Of a stretch of 9,250 nt of DNA, positions 1 through 6,200 are shown one piece after another. Where the stretch lies: NCBI GenBank assembly GCA_964451375.1, contig CAYVIN010000131.1:1-9250 (forward strand), read 5' to 3'. Position 1 is the stretch's first letter. Each line of letters begins with the position of its first letter. The DNA comes from JAGXQV01 sp964451375 (lineage in GTDB: Bacteria > Pseudomonadota > Gammaproteobacteria > Burkholderiales > Sulfuricellaceae). The notes under the pieces are model-generated. The model ran no database searches. It was not told the origin of the DNA and saw only the letters and a list, made by a program, of their open reading frames with translations. Made by a program: the position numbers and the translations under genes.

Positions 1-49
1 GTGCGTCGTGCAACCAACTGAGTCTATTCGGGTTTTAACCGGACACTAG
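1..49. other. Possible insertion-sequence end or recombination junction
   Basis: The PIN reading frame loses its family-like sequence at about position 49. The sequence outside it, read on the minus strand, starts AGTGTCCGGTTAAAACCCG. A TGTCC-plus-AT-rich start resembles the terminal inverted repeat of some transposons, but the other end lies outside the window and no transposase is visible. The element cannot be assigned to a family. Confidence 0.25.
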
Positions 50-216
50 TGATTTTTTTCCCTATTTCTCCAAAATTCTCGCTTCGTTTGCTCGGGTAGC
101 CAGAGCGTAGCTTTGCCTAGCTTAACCACGGAAATCAACTTCTCAAGATCGGACAGGCTCCCCGGTTTGATCTCAAAAAAGCTAACAAGAATATTAGCGT
201 CTATAAATATGTGCAT
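46..216 (-). pseudogene. Truncated PIN-domain protein (DUF4935-like), N-terminal 56 codons
   Basis: The ATG at 216 opens a 56-codon frame ending at TAG (46-48). It begins MHIFIDANILVSFFEIKPG and later carries LWLPEQTKREFWRNRE. The hydrophobic strand followed by D6-A-N8 is the first acidic motif of PIN-fold nucleases, and LPEQ..REFWRNR is typical of the N-terminus of the DUF4935 type of PIN protein. From knowledge of the family, a full protein would be several hundred residues and would bring further acidic residues to a metal-binding RNase site. Those are missing, so the fragment is probably inactive. The frame stops at the motif CACTAGTGTCCGG, and the remaining bases to the window edge do not look like PIN sequence in any frame. 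That suggests an insertion or recombination junction. The start lies 8 bases after an attC-like site, so this may be a stranded integron cassette gene. The PIN assignment is fairly sure; the cause of truncation is inference. Confidence 0.6.
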
Positions 217-223
217 GATGAAG

Positions 224-290
224 GCCTAACGTCTGAAATCACCGGCCTGCGCGGCTTTTCGTGCAGGCCCGGTGGAATGATGGGTTAGCC
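224..290 (-). other. attC-like recombination site (integron cassette remnant)
   Basis: Read on the minus strand, this 67-base stretch starts GGCTAAC (290-284) and ends GTTAGGC (230-224). GTTAGGC is a perfect match to the attC R' consensus GTTRRRY. GGCTAAC matches the R'' consensus RYYYAAC except at its second base. Inside, CACCGG-G-CCTGC pairs with GCAGGCCGGTG, giving an 11-bp stem with one extrahelical G and unpaired spacers between this stem and the outer boxes. attC sites have this shape: paired outer boxes, unpaired spacers, and an inner stem with an extrahelical base. The next gene start, the PIN fragment at 216, follows 7 bases after R', as in gene cassettes. No integron integrase or attI is in the window. 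The imperfect R'' and the single copy keep this tentative. Confidence 0.4.
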
Positions 291-291
291 C

Positions 292-373
292 GCGTAGGGT
301 GCAATAAGCGTAGCGCATTGCACCGACACCGCACACATACGGCGCAATGCCCGTTGGTAATTGCGCCCTACGC
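292..373. repeat. Two-hairpin palindromic repeat (GTAGGGTGCAAT type)
   Basis: An 82-base element is bounded by inverted repeats GCGTAGGGTGCAAT (292-305) and ATTGCGCCCTACGC (360-373), which match at 13 of 14 positions. It contains two tandem hairpins. The first pairs GGTGCAAT (298-305) with ATTGCACC (317-324); the second pairs GGCGCAAT (341-348) with ATTGCGCC (360-367). Each has an 11-base interior. Short GTAGGGTGC...GCACC elements are dispersed in many proteobacterial genomes, so this is most likely a non-autonomous REP- or MITE-like element rather than a local regulatory site. No gene is encoded. Confidence 0.65.
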
Positions 374-451
374 AGGCTGTTCAATAACGAATTCACTTAT
401 GAAGCTCAATACCGCGAGGGTGCCGTTAAGATAAGTTGCCAATCCAGCCTT

Positions 452-529
452 GGTGGGCGGCCCGGTTTTTTTGCCCACACGGCAGGTTATGGGAAATTTC
501 CGCGTGGGCACGATAGGGCCGTGCCCACC
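452..529. repeat. GTGGGC/GCCCAC palindromic repeat
   Basis: The stretch is bounded by GGTGGGC (452-458) and GCCCACC (523-529). It contains a 9-bp perfect stem, GTGGGCACG (504-512) with CGTGCCCAC (520-528), around a 7-base loop. A second weaker pairing joins GTGGGC (453-458) with GCCCAC (473-478) across a run of T. It is probably another dispersed non-autonomous element. The downstream sequence lacks the U-tract needed to call the 9-bp hairpin an intrinsic terminator. Confidence 0.5.
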
Positions 530-755
530 GGGCTAAGGGTCTACTCGATTGGTTTGTTTTACTAAAACACGAATCAAGTCGCCAAGTGTGAAAGCAAAGG
601 GTCAGACTCGATTGATCTGCCCAACCTTCTAGCCTCCGCCAAAATACACCGCAAGAGCCAATGTATTCGCACCGAAGTATGCCACCAACTTTTCCGCCTG
701 CCATCCTGTGACTTTTCACAGCTATCCACCACCTCAAAAATATGCTAGCCGCTCC
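530..755. other. Intergenic stretch without a convincing gene
   Basis: No reading frame here has a family-like product. Two small palindromes are visible: TGTTTTA-C-TAAAACA at 555-569, and CTGTGA-CTTT-TCACAG at 706-721, the latter 35 bases beyond the jetD stop. The 706-721 hairpin has no following T-run on either strand, so I do not call it a terminator. ACTCGATTG occurs twice, at 542-550 and 606-614, and the second copy sits in AAAGGGTCAGACTCGATTGA, which reminds me of repeat-rich flanks of REP-associated transposase genes. No transposase is present. Confidence 0.4.
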
Positions 756-1925
756 CTACCCCAACTCCCGCAACGCCATTTCCACCCTTCCAAACCCGAT
801 TCTTTCCTGTTCCAGGCGCAGGTTGGCGCGGATGCGGTTGTCGCGTATCTCATCGTAGAGGGCCGATTCTTCGGCATTGAGGCGGGGCAGGTCGCGGCGG
901 GTGGGGTGGGTTTCTTCGCCCCACTGGTCGGGGCTTGCCATGAGGGTGGCGCGATCCATGAGGAACGAGGCGGCGTGGGCGAAGTGGCTGCGTAATTGGT
1001 CGAGGATGGCGTAGCCGTGGGTGTCGATGTCGCCCCAGTAGTGAATCGGGCAGCGGTGCAGCCAGGCGGCGCGGCTCAGGGTGTCGAAGCCGTAACCCGC
1101 GCCGAAGATGACCAGGCTGTTGGGATGGGGTGGAAAGGCGAGGAAGTTGATTTCGTTTTCGGTGATGAAGATACGTGCGGCACCGGGGTCGAGTTGGGCG
1201 AAGGCGGCGGCGTCCAGCGTCAGGTCGCGCCCCGGCAGGCTGGGCAGCAGGTTGGCGTCGAGCAGGCGCAGGCGGATGCGCGGCGGTTTTTCGAGAAAGC
1301 CGTAGCGGCGGGCGAATTGATTGATGCCGGTGGCACTTTCATCCACCGCTTCGGGCGGCAGCGCGAGGTCGAGAAGTTCGTTGAGGAGGCCGCGCTGGGC
1401 TTCGAGGTATTTGCTGTGCACACCGGGGATATCGACTTGCCGCAAATACACGCCGGGGCGCGGGTGGGCGGCTATCCAGGCGACGATGGCGAGCAGGCGC
1501 GGCCACTCGTCGGCGAGTTCGAGGGCGCGCAGCGGCCTGGCGGCGAGCCACGCGGTGAGCGCCGGTTGTTGTTGGCGGGTGAGGTCGAGCAGCGCGGCGT
1601 AGCGGGCGGCTTCGCGGCGTTTGCCGAGCAGCGTGAGGGCGGCGTCGAGGCTATCCACCCATACTTCGGCGGGGATGGCGTTGGCCCCGAATACGCGGTG
1701 GCGGAATTCGCGGCTTTCCACGCGGTAATGCGGGGCGGCGTGGAGGGCGGCGATCCAGGCGCGCACTTCGTCGAAACGTTCGGTCGTTTGCGCCGAGGTG
1801 GGGGCTTTGAGGGTGAGGCGGCGCGGGAACAGCGGCGCGTCGCTCGCCACACTGGCGAGGATGTCGCCGCGTTGCCAGAGTTTTTCAAGCTGCGCGCGCA
1901 GGTCGGCGGGGGTGGTCCAGGGCAT
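756..1925 (-). CDS. jetD: Wadjet subunit JetD, Toprim nuclease (DUF3322/DUF2220), 389 aa
   Basis: This is the DNA-cleaving subunit of type I Wadjet, which cuts closed circular plasmid DNA after the JetABC complex has extruded it. The N-terminal part (about residues 1-190) starts PWTTPADLRAQLEKLWQRG, characteristic of DUF3322. The C-terminal part (about 220-389) is the DUF2220 Toprim-like domain. There ITENEINFLAFP carries E256 and E258, and HYWGDIDTHG carries D299 and D301, matching the Toprim glutamate and DxD motifs that bind metal. The tail LRLEQERIG (about 370-378) is also family-typical. The length is as expected. The frame is open upstream to 2102, but those 59 codons lie partly antisense to the antitoxin gene and are not family-like, so I chose the ATG at 1925. 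Its Shine-Dalgarno site is weak. Unlike in standard Wadjet operons it does not follow jetC directly but is separated by two toxin-antitoxin modules. The frame is intact, so activity is plausible. Confidence 0.92.
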   Translation of the reverse strand: MPWTTPADLRAQLEKLWQRGDILASVASDAPLFPRRLTLKAPTSAQTTERFDEVRAWIAALHAAPHYRVESREFRHRVFGANAIPAEVWVDSLDAALTLLGKRREAARYAALLDLTRQQQPALTAWLAARPLRALELADEWPRLLAIVAWIAAHPRPGVYLRQVDIPGVHSKYLEAQRGLLNELLDLALPPEAVDESATGINQFARRYGFLEKPPRIRLRLLDANLLPSLPGRDLTLDAAAFAQLDPGAARIFITENEINFLAFPPHPNSLVIFGAGYGFDTLSRAAWLHRCPIHYWGDIDTHGYAILDQLRSHFAHAASFLMDRATLMASPDQWGEETHPTRRDLPRLNAEESALYDEIRDNRIRANLRLEQERIGFGRVEMALRELG

Positions 1926-1967
1926 GTTCAGATTCCGCTGAGGCTTGCGAGGCAGGTCGTGGCAGAA

Positions 1968-2008
1968 AAGCCGCGCGGCTTGCTCTTGGGGTGGTTGGAA
2001 GTTAAGCT
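1968..2008 (+). promoter_or_regulatory. Candidate promoter and palindrome ahead of the DUF2281/PemK module
   Basis: In the 110-base gap between the divergent jetD and antitoxin genes, TTGCTC (1980-1985) and TAAGCT (2003-2008) form a weak -35/-10 pair with 17-base spacing, correctly oriented for the antitoxin. A perfect 14-bp palindrome, AAGCCGCGCGGCTT (1968-1981), abuts the -35 box and could be an operator for autorepression. It could also form a short hairpin followed by TTTT on the minus strand. Both readings are inference; no clear promoter for jetD was found in the gap. Confidence 0.3.
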
Positions 2009-2035
2009 TGAGGCATCCATGTGCGGAGAATGTCG

Positions 2036-2242
2036 ATGTCGATTGCCGAAGAAATATTTGAAATCGCCAAGCCCTTGCCCGAGCCTTTGGCATTGGAAGC
2101 ACTACATTTTATCGAATATCTGAGCCGCAAAAACGCCGGACACGCGGAAATGTCCGACCTGTCCCGCGCTCAGGAAAGCGTGATGGAACACGTCTGGGAC
2201 AATCAGGAAGACGAGGTCTGGAATGACGTTAAAACGCTCTGA
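2036..2242 (+). CDS. DUF2281-type antitoxin, 68 aa, partner of PemK-like toxin
   Basis: This small acidic protein begins MSIAEEIFEIAKPLPEPLA and continues EALHFIEYLSRK, the LPEPLA..EAL.FIEYL pattern of DUF2281 proteins. Its C-terminal tail, with WDNQEDEVWNDVKTL, is rich in acidic residues and Trp, as in antitoxin tails that occupy the toxin's RNA-binding cleft. By family precedent it neutralises the PemK/MazF-like toxin encoded next, which its gene overlaps by 20 bases; that arrangement suggests translational coupling. Possible starts are GTG 2021, ATG 2030 and ATG 2036. I chose 2036 because GGAG at 2025-2028 lies 7 bases before it and the DUF2281 similarity starts there. It is transcribed away from jetD and opposite to all jet genes. 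The pair has visibly lower GC and a less extreme codon bias than jetD, suggesting a separate origin. Confidence 0.75.
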   Translation: MSIAEEIFEIAKPLPEPLALEALHFIEYLSRKNAGHAEMSDLSRAQESVMEHVWDNQEDEVWNDVKTL

Positions 2243-2561
2243 CATCGTCCAGATACCTTTCCCGTTTTCCGATCTCACCCACCAAAAACTTCGTCCCGTA
2301 TTGCTGCTTGCGTCACCCGACGGTTTCGGCGATTTCCTCGCCGCCGCAGTGACTTCCCAGGCGGGACACGACGACGCGATTTCACTGCAAAACGACGACT
2401 TGGTTGAAGGCCGACTGCCAAAGACAAGTTGGGTACGCGCCACCAAGCTGTTCTCGCTGAATCGTAATAACGTCGTCATCACTTTGGGCAGTCTCAAGCC
2501 GGATGCCTTCCAGCGTATCCAGAAGGAAATCTGTTTCAGGTTAGGCTGCAAGGTTGCGTAG
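2223..2561 (+). CDS. PemK/MazF-family endoribonuclease toxin, 112 aa
   Basis: The sequence starts MTLKRSDIVQIPFPFSDLTH and continues QKLRPVLLLAS. These are the GDIV..PFPFSD and K.RPVLLL hallmarks of the PemK/MazF fold, here with SD in place of GD. Family members cleave mRNA, often at specific short motifs, and arrest growth when the antitoxin is lost. The 112-residue length is normal for the family. A later segment, KTSWVRATKLFSLNRN, fits the conserved strand with a Ser/Thr-Trp-Val-Arg core that follows the catalytic region. The ATG at 2223 has GAGG (2213-2216) 6 bases upstream, inside the antitoxin gene. The stop faces that of hicB across 40 bases with no visible terminator, so the two modules are convergent. 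The frame is intact. The cleavage motif cannot be predicted. Confidence 0.85.
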   Translation: MTLKRSDIVQIPFPFSDLTHQKLRPVLLLASPDGFGDFLAAAVTSQAGHDDAISLQNDDLVEGRLPKTSWVRATKLFSLNRNNVVITLGSLKPDAFQRIQKEICFRLGCKVA

Positions 2562-2601
2562 TTTGACAGGCTGGCCCCCCATATCGCGGGCGCTCAACCC
2601 G

Positions 2602-3021
2602 TTACCCCGCCAGCCGCACTTCCAGCCGTTTGCCCATTGCCGCCAGGGCGCTGGCGATGGTATCGATTTTGGTGGCGTGGTTGAGGTTGACGATGCGCTG
2701 GATTTCCTGGGGACGGGCGCCCATGCGCCGCGCCAGTTCGGCGTTGGTGATGCCCGAGGCGACCAGCTCGTTGAGCAGCAGCACCTTGGCGGACACGCTG
2801 GGCGGCAATTCGACGAGGCGTTCGCCTTCCAGGGGCGCGGACGGCGGCGGGACGGCGCGGCGTCCGTCGAAATAGAAATCCATGCAGGTGACCAGGGCGT
2901 CTTGCGCCATTTCATCGGCTTCTTCCAGGGTGTCGCCCTGGGTGATGGCTTCCGGGATGTCGCGGAAGGTGACGACGTAACCGCCTTCCGGGGCGGGTTC
3001 GTAGTGAGCGGGGAAGTGCAT
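2602..3021 (-). CDS. hicB: HicB antitoxin, HTH-containing, 139 aa
   Basis: This is the antitoxin of a HicAB module. The N-terminal half (about residues 1-60), with YEPAPEGGYVVTFRDIPEA, TQGDTLEEADEMAQDAL and MDFYF, is the HicB partial RNase H-like fold that binds and blocks HicA. The C-terminal half (about 75-135), with ASGITNAELARRMGARPQEIQRIVN and later TIASALAAMGK, is an XRE-type helix-turn-helix that lets HicB bind its own operator. The ATG at 3021 has a strong AGGAGG six to seven bases upstream. The gene starts 10 bases after hicA ends, so the two are cotranscribed toxin first, as is usual for hicAB. HicB probably represses the promoter at 3236-3277, because the tandem palindromes there fit a dimeric HTH repressor. 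The frame is intact. Confidence 0.88.
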   Translation of the reverse strand: MHFPAHYEPAPEGGYVVTFRDIPEAITQGDTLEEADEMAQDALVTCMDFYFDGRRAVPPPSAPLEGERLVELPPSVSAKVLLLNELVASGITNAELARRMGARPQEIQRIVNLNHATKIDTIASALAAMGKRLEVRLAG

Positions 3022-3031
3022 GGTAAACCTC

Positions 3032-3208
3032 CTATTTCAGACCGAGTTGCTTTTTCACAGCTTCAACCGTGCCGGTTCTCAGTTCGGTGGATGGATGGCG
3101 CGGAAGAATGGTTTCCTTACCGTTCAGGAAGATTTTCAGGTGTTTGCTGCCATGGGCGAAGGTGGCTCCCTGACGGGTGAGCCATTTGACGAATTCGCTT
3201 TGCTTCAC
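3032..3208 (-). CDS. hicA: HicA mRNA interferase toxin, 58 aa
   Basis: The 58-residue product reads KQSEFVKWLTRQGATF after the start and then GSKHLKIFLNGKETILPRHP. This is the HicA double-stranded RNA-binding-like fold with catalytic His23 in the G-S-K-H-L-K motif. HicA toxins cleave mRNA and tmRNA when HicB is removed. I chose the GTG start at 3208: AGGAG lies 8 bases upstream, and the nearby ATG at 3213 is out of frame and meets a stop after two codons. Longer in-frame extensions run into jetC antisense sequence and are not family-like. The gene lies 65 bases beyond the jetC stop on the same strand, so read-through from jetABC is possible in addition to its own promoter. Confidence 0.85.
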   Translation of the reverse strand: MKQSEFVKWLTRQGATFAHGSKHLKIFLNGKETILPRHPSTELRTGTVEAVKKQLGLK

Positions 3209-3235
3209 CGCATTTTCTCCTGACTGGACGATACA

Positions 3236-3277
3236 AGCGTAAGCAAAAATGCTTACCGCGTCAACAAAAATGTTTAC
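3236..3277 (-). promoter_or_regulatory. hicAB promoter with tandem palindromic operator candidates
   Basis: Two related 18-base palindromes lie 21 bases apart, two helical turns. GTAAGCAAAAATGCTTAC (3239-3256) has perfect 7-bp arms around AAAA. GTCAACAAAAATGTTTAC (3260-3277) has arms matching at 6 of 7 positions with the same AAAA core. On the minus strand TTGACG (3264-3259) and TACGCT (3241-3236) make a -35/-10 pair with exactly 17 bases between them, placing a start site shortly before hicA. The palindromes cover the -35 box and the spacer, so a repressor bound there would block RNA polymerase. HicB, with its HTH domain, is the obvious candidate. The second palindrome overlaps the jetC stop codon. 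Confidence 0.6.
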
Positions 3278-6200
3278 TTCTGCTCCCCTCCGACCATCCT
3301 TGCCTTCTCCGCCCGATACTCGGCAATGCTCAGGTTGCGCAGTTGCGAGTCGCGTCCTTCCTGGTTGTGGACGTAGCCGACCCCGGCGACGAAGGGTTCG
3401 ATGATGTGGATTTTCTGCAATGGGGTGACGATCAACAGTTGCAGGTTGAGCTTGTCGAAGAGGCGCAGGCCGTATTGGGCGGATTCGTCGGAGCCGCGTC
3501 CGAAGGCTTCGTCGATGACCACGAAGCGGAACGAGCGGGAGCGCACTTCTCCCCATTCCAGGCGGAACTGGTAGGCGAGGCTGGCGGCGAGGATGGTGTA
3601 GGCGAGTTTTTCCTTTTGTCCGCCGGATTTGCCGCCGGAATCGGAATAGTGTTCGTGTTCGCTGTCGTCTTCGCGCCACCGCTCGCTGGCGGCGAAGACG
3701 AACCAGTTGCGCACGTCGCTGACCTTGGCGCTCCAGCGCCGGTCGGATTCGGTCTGGCCTTCGCGGCCCCGGAAGCGTTCGATGATGTGTTTGACCTGGA
3801 GGAATTTGGCTTCCGAGTACTGGCTGTCGTCCGAGCCGGTCAGCGCGCCTTCGGTGCAGGCGCGCAATTCGCTCTGGAAGTCGCGCACTTCGGCGTCCGG
3901 CGCGGGCTGGGCTTCGAGGACGATGTAGCGACCGGGGTTGTAGTCGATCCCGGTCAGCGAGCCGTTGATGAGGGCGATGCGTTCCTTGATTTCCTCGCGT
4001 TCGCGGGCCAGTTGCGACTGGAAGTTGGCGACTTCGCGGATGGTGTTTTCGTTGAGCAGTTCCTTGAAGCGCGCCTCGAAACGCGGCAGGTCGTCGGCCT
4101 GCAAGGCGTCGAGCACGGCCTGGTATTCGTGGGCGGCCTCGACGGCGGCATCGACTTCGCTGGTTTCGAGCTTGAATTCGTTTTTGTAGTCGGCCATGGC
4201 CTGGACGATTTTGTCGCGCAGCCGGTCGATTTTTTTGGCTTCCGCGTCGAGGCGGGTTTGCAGCCAGTCGCGCAAGTCCTGCTGGCGGTTGTCGCAGGAT
4301 TCGACGCTGAGTTGATGTTCGCCGAGGGACTCATTGCGCATGACTTCGAGGCGCTCGAACCAGCCGGATTGTGCGGGGTCGAGCAGCGCCACGGTCGATT
4401 CGCGCAGGTCGGCGGCGTCCTGGCGGCGGCCTTGCAGCTTGCCGAGTTCCACCGATTTTTCGCCGATTTTTTCTTCCGTCCCGGCGAGTTCGGTTTGCAG
4501 CGCGGCGAGTTGCGCGGTGAGTTGCTTGAGCAGATCGGAGGCTGCTTCGAGTTGGCGCTTTTCCTCGCTGAGCCGGGCAATTTCCACGGCCAGCGCCTGC
4601 CAGTCGAGTTCGCCGTAGTCCTGGTATTCGTCGAGGCGGGATAACGCGGCGAGACGCTCGCGCACGGCTTTTTGTTCGCCGCCGATGGCGGCGATGCGTC
4701 CGCCCAGTTCGGCCAGGCGGGTTTCCAGGGTTTGCGCTTGGGCTTCCAGCGCGGCGATTTTGGCGCGGTTGCTCCACCCCAGCACGTAGCGGCTGCGGTC
4801 GTCGATGCGGTGGCGGTCGTCTTTTTCGTGGCGTTCGCCGGGCGACTTGATTTGCCCGGCGCGGCTGACGGCGCGGGTTTCGCGGCGAAATTGCTCGGGC
4901 GTGGCGCAGCACACCACGTCGAAGCGTTGTGCGACTTCGTGTTCGAGCCAGTCGTAAAACGGCGAATCGGGCTTGATCGAGAGCTTACGCGCCAGCGAAT
5001 CGCGGTGCAGCGTGGGCAGGTCGCCGCGCGCCGCCGGACGCACCCGGTAATACACCAGGCGTCCGCGCAAGTGGGTCTTGTCCACCCATTCGGCAACCGC
5101 CGCGTAATGGGCGTCGGGCACCAGCAGCGACAGGCCGAAGCTGCGCAAGAGGCGCTCCGCCGCGCCTTCCCAGTCGCGTTCATCGTCGCGCACCTGGAGC
5201 AGTTCACCGGCAAAAGGCATGTCGTCCTCGGCAAGATTCAGCGCCGCGCACAAGGCGGCGCGCATCGCGATCTGCTCGGCGGGGATGTTGCTGCGCCGCG
5301 CTTTCAGGCTGGCGATTTCGGCGGAGAGCGCGGCGTGTTCGCCGCGCCCGGTGCGGAAGTCGAAATCCAGTTCACGTTCCTGATTTTGCAGGCGCGCTTC
5401 CTGTTCCGTCGCGCTATCGGCAAGCATGGTAAAACGTTGCTGCTGGGCGAGGAATTCCGCTTCCGATGCGGCGGGACGCTCGCCCACCGCGCCCACCAGG
5501 TCGGCGTAACGCTCGGCTTTGCGCTGACGGGTTTCGCGTTCCTGATCCTTTTTGCGGATTTCGGCGGCCAGCCGCTCCAGGCGGTCGCCGCCGTTGTCGG
5601 CGATATTGCGCTTGAGTTCATCCGCCGTCACGCGCTGTTCATCGCGGCGCTCATGGAGGCGCTTGAGGTGCGCGTCGAGACGCGCCAGATCGTCGTCCAG
5701 CGCAGCGAGGCGCTTGTCGAGCAGCGCCAGCTTGAGGCTGGCGAAATAGGCGCGCAGGGCGTCGCGGCAGGCGCGTAATTCGCCGATCTGCGCGGCAAGT
5801 TGTTCGTGCCGTTGGCAATCGCCCACCAGCGGGGTGAGCAGCGCTACCTGGCGCTTGGCCTTGAGCACCGCTTCGTGGGCGCGGTTGAGGTCGTCGAAAT
5901 GGCCGATCAGCGCGGCGATGCGCGGCGCGACCTCGAACGGTTCGAGCATGTGGCTGCGCACGAAGTCGGTGAGATTGCCCACCGATTTCATCGACACGGT
6001 CTGGTGGAACAACTCCAGCGCCTGATCGTTGTCGATGCCGAAACGCCGCCGGAACCACGCGCCATATCCGGGAAAACTGTCGTACACCTCACACCCGGCG
6101 CTGCGCAGGCGTTTGCGCAACACCCCGAAATCCGAACCGAAATGGGCGAAATCCCCGGCGATGGACAGTTCGCGCTCCGCTCCGGTAAAAAAACGCGCCG

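Noticed and set aside
292..529. CRISPR array
   Set aside because: The repeats are two different palindromic elements, not regularly spaced identical direct repeats with unique spacers; no cas gene is present.
706..721. Hairpin CTGTGA-CTTT-TCACAG as a jetD terminator
   Set aside because: The stem is only 6 bp, AT-containing, and no U-tract follows on the minus strand.
426..737. Minus-strand 103-codon frame downstream of jetD
   Set aside because: It runs through the GTGGGC palindromic repeat, has no recognisable domain and no good ribosome-binding site.
996..2123. Long plus-strand reading frame (375 codons) opposite jetD
   Set aside because: It is antisense to jetD, low-complexity in Gly/Val/Ala/Glu, and reflects strong GC bias at jetD third positions. 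It has no family-like motifs.
3209..3679. N-terminal extension of HicA upstream of the GTG at 3208
   Set aside because: The extension lies antisense-frame within jetC, is Arg/Pro-rich and unlike HicA. The GTG with AGGAG 8 bases upstream gives a normal-length HicA.
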